24,321 bases of DNA from Alphaproteobacteria bacterium (GCA_013152625.1 JAADFY010000142.1:1-24321), one strand, 5' to 3'. Positions 1 through 7,023 are shown, counted from the first letter of the stretch. Notes: generated from the letters alone by a model not told the origin. A program made the numbers and translations.

Positions 1-707
1 AAATCGGGTTCGGCGAGGTCTTTGTAGAACGCACCGAGCTGATGGGCCAAAAACATGCCCTTATAGACCACCGTGCGGGCCGACATGGAAACGATGTAAA
101 AGCCATTGTCGCCACTCATTTCGGGCATTTCACGATAGATTTCATTGGCGATCACTTTGCGCACAATGAGCAGCTTGCGTTCGAAGGCCTCGATGTCCAG
201 GCCGGGGGGGCGGACGAAAAACACCTGTTCGATAATGGGTTGCGAGGCAATTACGCCTTCGGACAGGGCGGAATTGTCAAACGGCGGCCGGCGGGTGCCT
301 AAAATCTCCAGCCCCTCGGCGGTGGTGACCCGGGCCAGCCGCGCCCAGCATGCATCGCGGTCTTTTTCCGTGTCGGGATAAAAGATCATGGCCACGGCAT
401 AGGCGCCCGGCTCCGGCAGATCGAAGGGGAGGACGCGGGAATAGAATACGTGGGGGATCTGGACAAGAATACCGGCGCCATCGCCCATGAGCGGGTCGGC
501 GCCCACGGCTCCGCGATGGGTGAGGTTGACCAGAACCTCAAGACCTTTTTCAATAATGTCGTGGGTGGGTGTATTGTCGATGCGGGCGACAAATCCAACG
601 CCGCAGCTATCGTGTTCGCGGGCCGGGTCATACAGGCCCCGGGCCGACGGACGGCCCATGCGCCGGGCGACACTCGATTGATGATCGTGTCGTTCTGGTG
701 CGTTCAT
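1..707 (-). CDS. gltB: Glutamate synthase large subunit, N-terminal part (cut by window edge)
   Basis: The minus strand encodes about 235 residues without a stop, from ATG at 707-705 to the window edge. A propeptide of 34 residues precedes Cys35 in the motif HDSCGVGF, which matches the N-terminal nucleophile Cys of class II glutamine amidotransferases exposed after cleavage in GltB. Further family motifs follow, including LTHRGAVGADPLMGDGAG and a stretch ending GMFLAHQLGAFYKDL. The known role of the family is transfer of the glutamine amide to 2-oxoglutarate to give two glutamates, a main route of ammonium assimilation. The synthase and FMN/FeS domains lie outside the window. The start has no strong ribosome binding site, but it fits the usual propeptide length. 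The family call is secure; cofactor use cannot be judged here. Confidence 0.95.
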   Translation of the reverse strand, partial: MNAPERHDHQSSVARRMGRPSARGLYDPAREHDSCGVGFVARIDNTPTHDIIEKGLEVLVNLTHRGAVGADPLMGDGAGILVQIPHVFYSRVLPFDLPEPGAYAVAMIFYPDTEKDRDACWARLARVTTAEGLEILGTRRPPFDNSALSEGVIASQPIIEQVFFVRPPGLDIEAFERKLLIVRKVIANEIYREMPEMSGDNGFYIVSMSARTVVYKGMFLAHQLGAFYKDLAEPD

Positions 708-1130
708 ATTATTGATTTTGCGCCCCTTTTACCTGGTCAGTTCCGAATTACACCCGTGGCAACCATCGATGCCATACACCACTCCAAGGCCAATCGGATC
801 ACCCCGGTCGAATGGCACCCAGGTCCAGACGGCTCGTTGCGATCGACGCACTCGATTTGTTCTGCGGCGGCTAATATTGCCTGGGGCCCATCAGCCCATG
901 GCCGCTTTTGTTGCCCCCGGCATCAAGAGTTGCCCGTGGCAATTGGCCGACCATCTCGGGCCGCACTCCCGACCAGCCCGTCAGGGCCACCCGCAAGCGA
1001 TATCAGCCAGGCCACCCGGTCCGGGCGCCCTGCCTTAATGGACAACACTATTGTCCTATTTGCCGGACATTGCCAGATTTTGGCGGGCGGGGCAAGCCGG
1101 CAGGGGTGTGTGCGGGTGTGGCCTGGCCAC
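708..1130. other. Intergenic stretch between gltB and the hsp20 terminator
   Basis: No convincing gene is seen on either strand; open frames here lack family motifs and ribosome binding sites. On the gltB side the sequence would hold the gltB promoter and leader, but I could not identify a clear -35/-10 pair. A short direct repeat of TTGCCACGGG (minus strand) occurs near 753-762 and 933-942. A perfect dyad at 1040-1056 is listed separately. Confidence 0.5.
1040..1056. promoter_or_regulatory. Perfect dyad GGACAA-N5-TTGTCC, possible operator
   Basis: Six-base arms GGACAA and TTGTCC are separated by CACTA, giving a 17-bp symmetric element about 330 bp upstream of gltB and downstream of hsp20. 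The shape fits a dimeric repressor site or a small hairpin. The distance from the gltB start is long, so the link to gltB is a guess. Confidence 0.3.
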
Positions 1131-1171
1131 AACAAAACGGACGCAGGGGGGAGGAGGAACCCGCGTCCGTT
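1131..1171 (-). terminator. Probable rho-independent terminator of hsp20
   Basis: On the minus strand AACGGACGC (1171-1163) pairs perfectly with GCGTCCGTT (1144-1136), extended inward by a GGG/CCC stack, and is followed by TTGTTG. It lies about 55 bp past the hsp20 stop codon in the right orientation. The U tract is interrupted, so termination may be partial. Confidence 0.65.
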
Positions 1172-1224
1172 CTGGTCTACCGGTGGCGAGCGAGCCCGCC
1201 AACCGGGATCTGATCGGGGTTTGC

Positions 1225-1692
1225 TCAGTTCGTCGATTTATCGAGCAGGCGCCCTTTGGCGTCTTTTGAACCGGTCTTGATTTCGATTTGTCGCGAGCGC
1301 TGATTTTCAGGCAGCTTGCGCTCCAGATCGATATGCAACAACCCGTTGGTCAGTTCAGCGCCGGCAACTTCAACATAGTCGGCGAGCTGGAAACGGCGCT
1401 CAAAAGCGCGTTCGGCAATGGCGCGGTGCAAGAACTCGCGTTCGTCGGCATCCTTGACCTCAGCCTTGGCGCCTTTGATCAAAAGCGTGTTCTGCCGGCT
1501 TTCAATGGCGATATCGCCGCTGCCAAAACCGGCCACGGCAAGGGTGATGCGAAAAGCGTCCTCGCCGGTGCGTTCGATGTTGTAGGGCGGGTAGCCGGCG
1601 GTATCCTTGGTGGTCAGTCCATCAAGCACATCGAACAGGCGGTCAAAGCCGACGGTTGAGCGGTAAAAGGGTGAAAAATCAAACGTTTGCAT
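1225..1692 (-). CDS. Small heat-shock protein, Hsp20/IbpA family
   Basis: The product is 155 residues, with the N-terminus MQTFDFSPFYRSTVGFDRLF typical of IbpA-class alphaproteobacterial small heat-shock proteins. An alpha-crystallin domain follows, roughly residues 30-130 (YPPYNIERTGEDAFRITLAV, then GLLHIDLERKLPE). Known members are ATP-independent holdases that bind unfolding proteins and form large oligomers. An upstream in-frame ATG at 1716 exists, but ATG 1692 is preferred because AGGAG sits 8 nt before it and the family begins MRTFD-like. That ribosome binding site is folded into a probable heat-labile hairpin (see the ROSE-like element). A terminator follows the gene, so it is probably monocistronic. 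Confidence 0.93.
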   Translation of the reverse strand: MQTFDFSPFYRSTVGFDRLFDVLDGLTTKDTAGYPPYNIERTGEDAFRITLAVAGFGSGDIAIESRQNTLLIKGAKAEVKDADEREFLHRAIAERAFERRFQLADYVEVAGAELTNGLLHIDLERKLPENQRSRQIEIKTGSKDAKGRLLDKSTN

Positions 1693-1693
1693 G

Positions 1694-1718
1694 GCATATT
1701 CTCCTTTGAGCAACATGC
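1694..1718 (-). promoter_or_regulatory. Probable ROSE-type RNA thermometer, start-proximal hairpin of hsp20
   Basis: Immediately before the hsp20 start the transcript reads GCAT-G-TTGCT-CAA-AGGAG-AAT-ATGC. The outer GCAT pairs with ATGC, and TTGCT faces the Shine-Dalgarno AGGAG across a CAA loop with a G opposite G. This UUGCU/AGGAG arrangement with a G-G mismatch is the hallmark of the ROSE element that controls rhizobial and enterobacterial small heat-shock genes: the hairpin hides the ribosome binding site at low temperature and melts on heating. Additional upstream pairing (CCGG-ATA-CCGG near 1740-1750) may form the rest of the element. The call rests on pattern recognition without computed folding. 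Confidence 0.75.
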
Positions 1719-1921
1719 GTTCTGTTCACTTGCCCGACCCCCGGTATCCGGCAGGCTCAGGCGGGTGATTTTAGTCCGGCCCGGGTTATTCCGGCGTCGG
1801 ACATCTCGTAATGTTGGTAGGGTTCGATGCGGTTTCAAGACCCTCGTATTTCGGGGTCAGGGTTGTGTGAACCCGAAATGAACGGGTTGATCCGATCCGG
1901 TTCAGCCGCAGGCGGTTAGAT

Positions 1922-2045
1922 ATGGCGAACGGTTGGCACGGGCCATGTTCGTCCAGCCGAGATAAAGAAGACATCATCACCCGCCCCCCGCACGGTGTCT
2001 TCTTGCAACGAAACCGGTGGACCCTTCGGGTCTGCCGGTTTTTGC
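1922..2045 (+). ncRNA. Candidate small RNA or leader ending in a strong terminator
   Basis: No plus-strand gene ends here, yet a strong plus-strand terminator sits at 2011-2043. Directly before it is a second hairpin, AAGAAGACA (about 1967-1975) pairing with TGTCTTCTT, whose long loop is very C-rich (CCCGCCCCCCG). Two stem-loops joined by GCAACG and ending in a U tract have the layout of a bacterial sRNA. The C-rich loop could pair with purine-rich ribosome binding sites. The 5' end is unknown; 1922 is only a guess. Alternatively this could be an attenuator in the leader of the downstream lysophospholipase gene. Confidence 0.4.
2011..2043 (+). terminator. Strong rho-independent terminator without an upstream gene
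   Basis: AAACCGG (2011-2017) pairs with CCGGTTT (2035-2041). The stem continues through a T-G wobble and GGACCC/GGGTCT to a three-base loop TTC, giving about 14 pairs, and ends in a TTTTT run followed by GCTTT. The opposite strand lacks a U tract, so the direction is plus. It lies between the divergent hsp20 and lysophospholipase genes. Confidence 0.75.
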
Positions 2046-2069
2046 TTTGGGGGAACTGGGGGGCCGGAC

Positions 2070-2099
2070 ATACTTGCAGCGGCGGCGCTGGACAAGTAT
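2070..2099 (+). promoter_or_regulatory. Stem-loop upstream of the lysophospholipase gene
   Basis: ATACTTG (2070-2076) pairs with CAAGTAT (2093-2099), and inside it CAGCG (2077-2081) pairs with CGCTG (2086-2090), leaving a GA bulge and a four-base loop. No U tract follows, so it is not a terminator. It may be a leader structure or a symmetric protein site; no function is assigned. Confidence 0.35.
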
Positions 2100-2193
2100 T
2101 GGTTGGCGCCCCGGGTGCGCCCTGATCTTCAGGACAAGGCCCACGTGCAAATTTTGTTTGCGAGGAACGGTGTTGGGCAACAATAAAAACGAA

Positions 2194-3156
2194 ATGCCGG
2201 CGCAAGCTTCGCTGGTTTCGGTTTCTTCAAACCCGGTGCCGGAGGGGGGTCGGGTGGCCTACTTTGAGACCCGTGACGCGGTTCGTTTACGCTACGGGAT
2301 CTGGCGGCGCAGTAGCGGTGCCAACAAAGGCACCATTTGCCTGGTCCACGGGCGGACCGAGTTTATCGAGAAATATTTCGAAACCATCAATGATTTTATA
2401 GCCCGGGGATTTTGTGTGGCCACCTTCGACTGGCGCGGGCAGGGCGGGTCGCAACGGCTGGTGAAGAATTCCCAATACGGGTTCGTCAATCATTTTGACG
2501 ATTACATTTGTGATCTGCAGTGCTTTCACAGTGATATTTTGCTGCCCGATTGCCCGCCGCCATTTCATCTGGTGGGCCATTCCATGGGGGCGCTGGTGGC
2601 GCTGCTGGCGGCGGCCCGGGATCGCATGATGTTTGACCGGCTGTTTTTAAGCGCGCCGATGCTGCAGCCGGACGGGGTGGCTGTTTCCCCGGCAATGGCG
2701 GCAACGCTCATGGGGGTGTTGCGGTTTGTCGGTCTTGGCGGGATGTAGGTGGCCAGACGGGCGGACAAGCCCATGTCCGAAGAAGGGTTTGCCGGTAATG
2801 ATCTGACCTCGGATCTGGCGCGCTATACCAGGGCTCTGGACATTTTGCGGGCGAGGCCGGATCTTTTGGTCACCGCGCCTTCGGTTGCCTGGGCCGGCGC
2901 GGCGTTTAGAGCCATGGTCGTTGCGGGGGCGGACGATTTTGCCGCAAAAGTCCGTCTGCCGGTGCTTATGCTGGCCGCGGGTCAGGACAAGGTGGTCTCT
3001 ACTGCCGCCATTGAAACCCTTGGGGTCAGGATGCGCTCGGGCTGGCACTCGGTGATCGCGGGGGCGCGTCATGAACTGTTCATGGAATCCAACAAGGTGC
3101 GCGAACAGGTTCTGGCGGCGTTCGACGCGTTTATCGCCGAACCAAGTACTGGATAA
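2194..3156 (+). pseudogene. Lysophospholipase-like alpha/beta hydrolase interrupted by one in-frame TAG
   Basis: The same reading frame runs from ATG 2194 to the stop at 3154-3156, about 320 codons, broken only by TAG at 2746-2748 (codon 185). The first part holds the oxyanion region LVHGRTEF and the nucleophile motif GHSMG (Ser130). The second part holds the acid AGQDKVVS (Asp265) and the base GARHELFM (His293). The full triad of a PldB-type lysophospholipase is therefore present but split. The local context (GLGGM-stop-VARRADKP) suggests that a Tyr codon TAT or TAC mutated to TAG, by analogy with family members that often have Tyr there. GTG follows the stop directly, but a separately started C-terminal half would lack the nucleophile. 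Either a young pseudogene, an amber-readthrough gene or a sequencing error. TTG 2173 is an alternative start. Confidence 0.85.
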
Positions 3157-3170
3157 CCAAATACCAAATT

Positions 3171-4073
3171 CTAACCGGGGCTGGCGGCGGGGGCCAGCAA
3201 GCCAAGCGCCGCAGCGTGCAGTTCCGGCGTGGCGGCGGCAACCGCCTGGCCACCGCCTTCAACCCGGCCGCCGCTCCAACTGGTTATGACACCACCGGCC
3301 ATCTCGACAATCGGCACCAGGGCGGTTATGTCCACCGGCTTTAACCCTTCCTCCACCACCAGATCCACATGGCCGCCGGCCAGCAGGCAATAGCCGTAAC
3401 AATCGGTGCCATACCGGGCCAGACGGCACTGGCGCTCAACGGCAGCATAGGCGGGTCGGGAGCGGCGGGGCTCGAACAGGTCCGGGCTGGTGGTAAGCAG
3501 GCGCGCTTCGGCCAGGGCGGTGACTTTGCTGGTTTTCAAAACCGTCCGGGCGTCTTTGTGCTCCAGCCAGGCGTTGCCCGAAGCGGCAATAAATGTCTCG
3601 CCAATATGGGGCTGATCCATAAATCCGGCAAACGCGCGGCCATTGTGCATCAGCCCGACCAGGGTCCCCCACAGGGGCAGGCCGCAAATGAAGGACCGGG
3701 TGCCGTCAATGGGGTCTATGACCCAGGTAAATGGTGAGTTTGTAATCGTGTCGGTTAGTTCCTCGCCGATGATGGAGTGATCCGGGTAGCGTGCTGATAT
3801 GATTTGCCGGATGGTTTGTTCGGCGAGCCGGTCGGCTTCGGTAACCGGGTCAAACCCCTCGTCAAGTTTGTTCTCAATGTCCATTGCGCTGCGAAACAAG
3901 CCCATGGTCTGACGGGCGGCGCCCTCACGGATGGTGCGGAAGAATCTCTCGAGCTCTGATGCGCTTGTGTCGAGCTCTTCAAGAATAATTGTGTAGGCAT
4001 TCACTTGAGAATTCACTTTGGGGGGCACTTTCGAATCGTTTTGGTTTGATTTGACTTGCTCAAACCGGGACAA
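3171..4073 (-). CDS. hisN: HisN-like histidinol-phosphatase, inositol monophosphatase family
   Basis: The product is a magnesium-dependent phosphatase of the inositol monophosphatase fold. Motifs, numbered from the longest start, are DPVTEADR (75-82), GEE (103-105), DPIDGTRSF (120-128) and the C-terminal metal-binding Asp248 in KPVDITALVP. The motif pattern fits the alphaproteobacterial histidinol-phosphatase branch (last phosphatase step of histidine synthesis) better than SuhB, but the substrate cannot be proven. The start is uncertain: the longest frame begins with TTG at 4073 and its first ~38 residues are not family-like, while in-frame GTG codons (for example near 4004) would give a more usual length. 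It converges with the broken lysophospholipase gene with a 14-bp gap. Confidence 0.85.
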   Translation of the reverse strand: MSRFEQVKSNQNDSKVPPKVNSQVNAYTIILEELDTSASELERFFRTIREGAARQTMGLFRSAMDIENKLDEGFDPVTEADRLAEQTIRQIISARYPDHSIIGEELTDTITNSPFTWVIDPIDGTRSFICGLPLWGTLVGLMHNGRAFAGFMDQPHIGETFIAASGNAWLEHKDARTVLKTSKVTALAEARLLTTSPDLFEPRRSRPAYAAVERQCRLARYGTDCYGYCLLAGGHVDLVVEEGLKPVDITALVPIVEMAGGVITSWSGGRVEGGGQAVAAATPELHAAALGLLAPAASPG

Positions 4074-4317
4074 GCTAGCCTAACATATTGATTTTATTTG
4101 TTTTCATGGGGGGTTTTATGTGGCAAAAATGGGATAAACCGACGTGGTTTCTTGTGGATACTGTGGATGAAGTTCAAATTGTGAGTCTTTTTTGCAACAA
4201 GCCTGGCTCAATTTGGAAATGTGCTGGTTGAGCGCTTGTAAGGGCAAGGCAAATCAGATCAACCTGTGGATGCATGATGGTTCGGCGGCCATCATCAAGA
4301 GGCACGATATTGCGGGA

Positions 4318-4396
4318 ACATTTCGCCAGTGCTGATGGCCGGTCGCCGACGTTTCCTCCCTTGACTTCGGGTCGCTTCGGCGGCCCGATTTTTTTT
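4318..4396 (+). ncRNA. mmgR: Probable mmgR/suhB-family (alpha-r8) small RNA
   Basis: Between the HisN-like gene and the N-formylglutamate amidohydrolase gene, and on the opposite strand to both, lies a short non-coding unit. It has an unpaired GTTTCCTCCCTTGAC segment (about 4351-4365) followed by a perfect terminator. The anti-Shine-Dalgarno-like UUUCCUCCC segment and the place next to an inositol-monophosphatase-family gene match the Rfam suhB RNA / S. meliloti mmgR family as I remember it. In S. meliloti the neighbours are also a monophosphatase, N-formylglutamate amidohydrolase and cpdR1. MmgR there is about 77 nt and limits polyhydroxybutyrate granule accumulation under nitrogen control. 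The 5' end is estimated from that length. Sequence just upstream (AGGCAC-N4-TTGC at 4300-4313) resembles a sigma-54 promoter but is one base short. Confidence 0.7.
4368..4396 (+). terminator. Rho-independent terminator of the small RNA
   Basis: CGGGTCGC (4368-4375) pairs with GCGGCCCG (4380-4387), including one G-U pair, across a TTCG tetraloop. An A and eight T residues follow (4389-4396). It is oriented plus, away from both flanking minus-strand genes, so it must end a separate plus-strand transcript. Confidence 0.92.
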
Positions 4397-4462
4397 GCGC
4401 CCGCTGGTATTACCGGTTGTTGCGCAAAGGGGTAAATCATCGGGCTTTTGATACATGGGCAA

Positions 4463-5398
4463 TTATTCGGCAGCGGCGCGGGAGGGGTCGACCTGACGGC
4501 GGTCAAAGTTTGCGTACATCTGGGCCAGGCGGGTCATGATTGCCTTGATTTCATCAAAACCGGAGTGTTTGGCCAGGGTTGCCTCGCTCATATACAAGTG
4601 CCGGCTGATTTCGATCTGCAATGCGTGCAGCCCGTGGGCCGGGCGGCCATAGGTGCGGGTATTGTGGCCGCCGGCATAGGGCCGGTTGCGGGCGACGTTT
4701 AACCCGGCGGTGGCAAATACGGTCTCAGCGAGATCAACAATGGCGGGTGCGCATGATGTGCCATAGCGATCGCCAAGCACGATATCAGGGGCCGCTGCGC
4801 CGCCGCGCCGGGTAATGCGGGGCATGGAGTGGCAGTCGATAAGAACGGCAAGGCCGAACCGGGCAAGGGTTTCGCCAAGAAGCTTTTGCAAGGCGCGGTG
4901 ATAGGGCCGGTATATGCCCTCAATGCGCATGAGGGCATCGGGCAGGCGTAACCTGGCGCGGTAGATGGCTTTGTTCTCGGACACATTGCGGGCGATGGTG
5001 CCCAGACCAGCGGCCACCCGGGGCGAGCCGGAGTTGGTCCGGGCGGGCAGCGGCTCGGAAAACATTTGCGGGTCAAGCTCATAGGGCTCGCGATTTACAT
5101 CGAGATAGGCGCGGGGGAAATTGGCCTGCAACAAGGGCATGCCCAGATGGGGAGCCGCACCAAACAGTTCATCGACAAAAGCGTCTTCGGACTGGCGGAT
5201 GGCGAGATGATCCAGGCGGGTCAGTGCCAGAAAGCGGTCCGGATAGTCCCGGCCGGAATGGGGTGAATTAAACACAAATGAAGCAATCTGCCGGCGGGGG
5301 CGGATGGTCTCGAAAGCGGGCCGCTCGCAATAGTCGGATGGCAGTTGCGTTTCGGAAAGGGCGCTGGGGCGTGGGCGCAGGGGCAGGGACATGGGCAT
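4463..5398 (-). CDS. N-formylglutamate amidohydrolase family protein
   Basis: The protein has 311 residues. Family motifs are FVFNSPHSGRDYP (41-53), RAYLDVNREPYELDP (96-110), the Arg/His-rich YRPYH (163-167) and LIDCHSMP (187-193). Known members hydrolyse N-formyl-L-glutamate to formate and glutamate, the last step of one histidine-degradation route, or remove formyl groups from related amino-acid derivatives. No other hut gene is nearby, so a role outside histidine use is possible. The N-terminal ~35 residues are Pro-rich and weakly conserved; ATG 5392 is an alternative start. It is divergent from cpdR with a 272-bp gap and follows the small RNA locus on the other strand. Confidence 0.9.
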   Translation of the reverse strand: MPMSLPLRPRPSALSETQLPSDYCERPAFETIRPRRQIASFVFNSPHSGRDYPDRFLALTRLDHLAIRQSEDAFVDELFGAAPHLGMPLLQANFPRAYLDVNREPYELDPQMFSEPLPARTNSGSPRVAAGLGTIARNVSENKAIYRARLRLPDALMRIEGIYRPYHRALQKLLGETLARFGLAVLIDCHSMPRITRRGGAAAPDIVLGDRYGTSCAPAIVDLAETVFATAGLNVARNRPYAGGHNTRTYGRPAHGLHALQIEISRHLYMSEATLAKHSGFDEIKAIMTRLAQMYANFDRRQVDPSRAAAE

Positions 5399-5670
5399 GG
5401 GCGATCCGGCATCTCAACCTGATTTGATTTGCCAACCTGACCAATTTAGTTCGAATAGTCTATACTGCGGGCAACAGTGAGGCGGTGGTGCGTGCTGTTA
5501 TTTTGCCTAAATTGAGGGGCATAGGGCCCACAAATGCACAAAACGGTGTGGCTGGCCTGATTGGTTAGAATGTTCTAACGGTTTTGTGGGACATGTTTAG
5601 GACCGGATCCGTTACCGAAACGGGGGTTGGCGGCCGGGGCCACAATTTATAGAAGGTATTGGGAGCAAAT
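5399..5670. other. Divergent promoter region between N-formylglutamate amidohydrolase and cpdR
   Basis: No gene is seen. The clearest element is the 16-bp dyad at 5564-5579 listed separately. AT-richer tracts around 5420-5470 and 5580-5655 could hold the promoters, but no clear -35/-10 pair was recognised. Confidence 0.5.
5564..5579. promoter_or_regulatory. Perfect dyad GTTAGAA-TG-TTCTAAC upstream of cpdR
   Basis: Seven-base arms are separated by two bases and centred about 100 bp before the cpdR start. This compact, AT-rich symmetry is typical of a homodimeric helix-turn-helix protein site. It is not followed by a U tract, so it is not a terminator. The binding protein is unknown. Confidence 0.5.
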
Positions 5671-6036
5671 ATGCTCATGCATCGGATCTTGTTGGCGGAA
5701 GATGATAACGACATGCGTAAATTCCTGACCCGGGCGCTCAGCCAGGCAGGATATGACGTTGTCGCGTTTGATAATGGCAAGTCCGCCTATGAACGGCTTC
5801 GCGAGGAACCGTTCGCACTTTTGCTTTCTGACATTGTGATGCCGGAAATGGACGGGATCGAACTGGCCCGCCGGGCCACCGAACTCGATCCTGATCTCAA
5901 GGTCATGTTCATCACCGGGTTTGCCGCAGTGGCACTCAACCCGGACAGTGCGGCACCAAAAGATGCCTCAGTGCTGTCAAAACCGTTTCATCTGAAAGAT
6001 CTGGTCAACGAGGTCGAGCGGCTTTTAGCGGCTTAA
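5671..6036 (+). CDS. cpdR: Single-domain response regulator CpdR
   Basis: A 121-residue stand-alone receiver domain. The acidic pocket is AEDDND (residues 9-14), the phospho-acceptor is Asp54 in LLSDIVMPEMDG, and Thr82 and Lys104 (VLSKPF) complete the site. The segment KVMFITGFAAVALNP is a signature of alphaproteobacterial CpdR. In Caulobacter and Sinorhizobium, unphosphorylated CpdR localises ClpXP to the pole and promotes timed proteolysis of cell-cycle proteins such as CtrA; phosphorylation comes through CckA-ChpT. ATG 5671 has GGGAG five bases upstream; ATG 5677 would match the usual MKRILLAEDD start and is also possible. It ends tail-to-tail with the next gene, the stop codons sharing TTAA at 6033-6036. 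Confidence 0.95.
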   Translation: MLMHRILLAEDDNDMRKFLTRALSQAGYDVVAFDNGKSAYERLREEPFALLLSDIVMPEMDGIELARRATELDPDLKVMFITGFAAVALNPDSAAPKDASVLSKPFHLKDLVNEVERLLAA

Positions 6037-6998
6037 TCAGCGAAATACTCACGCAGTGCGTCGTGAACCGGTTCCACATCAGCAGCGCTTGGCATGTGAG
6101 AACTGCCGGCCAGAACGTGCTCTTCGGCAATGGGAACGCATTGTTGCGCGTGGGGCCGGGTGCTGGCGAACGGGAATAAAATATCGTTCTGGGCAAAAGT
6201 GATGAAAACCGGCGCCAGCTTGCCGTCAAGATCCGCCTTTGAAAACGGCCCGGCGGGGCGGTGGCGCCAGAACGCTGTCTGGCGGATCACCAGATCGAGA
6301 TAATCAAGGTTATCGGGGCTTAACGAGCGCGAAAGCGGGCGGGCGATCGCCGGCAGGAGCGATTTTACCGGCAGGTAGCGATAGGTCATCCAGGAAAAAA
6401 ACATTGACGCGTAAATTTGCACATAGGGCAGGCGGGGGGTTAGGCCCGCGGTGACAATCAGCCCGAGTTTGCCCACCCGCCGGGGGGCGATCATGGCCAG
6501 ATCCAGCCCGATGGAACCGCCAAAACTGGCGCCGACAATGTCGATGCACTCGATTTCGAGACCGTCGATCAGGTCCAGAGCCCAATAGCCAAATGCATTG
6601 CCAGAAGGGTCAAACAGCCCATCCGCCGACAGGCCGGGCTGGCCCACAAGGTCGGGGGCAATCAGCAGACGGTCGTTCCACAAATAATCAAAAAACTCGA
6701 GCATCATCGGGCCGGCTATGGACATGCCGGGCAGAACCAGAAGCGGCTTTTTGCCCGGGGTGCCGCCAAAGGTGACATGGGTTTCACCATATCGGGTCAT
6801 CACCCGCCGGGCCCGAACGGTATCGGGCAGCCTGTCGCACACCATGTCGTAAAAGGCGAAAAATTCCTCCCGTCCGGCAACCGAGCGATACACCGACCCG
6901 GGGGGCAGGCGGGAGGCCTCCCCGGCAAATGTGCCGGTGCCGGCCTCAAGGGCTGGGGTTTGAAAGGGGGCTGCGTGGTCCGTTTGGGCGTAATTCAT
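6033..6998 (-). CDS. Alpha/beta hydrolase of unknown substrate
   Basis: A 321-residue serine hydrolase fold. After the strand LLVLPGMSIAG comes the nucleophile elbow GASFGG (Ser158), then the acid FAQNDILFP (Asp272) and the base GSSHMPSA (His301), giving a complete catalytic triad. There is no signal peptide, so it is probably cytoplasmic. ATG 6998 is chosen over ATG 7133 because the longer version would run over the end of the upstream desaturase-like gene and adds a low-complexity Pro/Asn segment. It lies 25 bp after that gene on the same strand and may be co-transcribed, which would suit an esterase acting on acyl lipids. No specific substrate can be supported. Confidence 0.85.
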   Translation of the reverse strand: MNYAQTDHAAPFQTPALEAGTGTFAGEASRLPPGSVYRSVAGREEFFAFYDMVCDRLPDTVRARRVMTRYGETHVTFGGTPGKKPLLVLPGMSIAGPMMLEFFDYLWNDRLLIAPDLVGQPGLSADGLFDPSGNAFGYWALDLIDGLEIECIDIVGASFGGSIGLDLAMIAPRRVGKLGLIVTAGLTPRLPYVQIYASMFFSWMTYRYLPVKSLLPAIARPLSRSLSPDNLDYLDLVIRQTAFWRHRPAGPFSKADLDGKLAPVFITFAQNDILFPFASTRPHAQQCVPIAEEHVLAGSSHMPSAADVEPVHDALREYFAD

Positions 6999-7023
6999 GG
7001 GTGCGAATATTCTGGGGGGTTGG

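Noticed and set aside
450..1280. A 276-codon plus-strand frame
   Set aside because: It runs antisense through gltB and then through the intergenic gap, has no family motif or ribosome binding site, and gltB on the minus strand is unmistakable.
2749..3156. Separate gene starting at GTG 2749
   Set aside because: It is in the same frame as the upstream part, lacks a catalytic Ser and has no ribosome binding site; a single broken gene is simpler.
4300..4313. Sigma-54 promoter for the small RNA
   Set aside because: The GG and GC elements are 9 bases apart where 10 are required, so it is only noted as a resemblance.
4185..4396. 6S RNA
   Set aside because: A long transcript from about 4185 could pair GAAATGT with ACATTTC, but the long closing stem and central bubble of 6S RNA were not found, and the gene context fits mmgR/suhB better.
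4174..4506. A 110-codon minus-strand frame over the small RNA locus
   Set aside because: It would overlap the end of the amidohydrolase gene, has a Pro-rich sequence without motifs, and the plus-strand terminator explains this region better.
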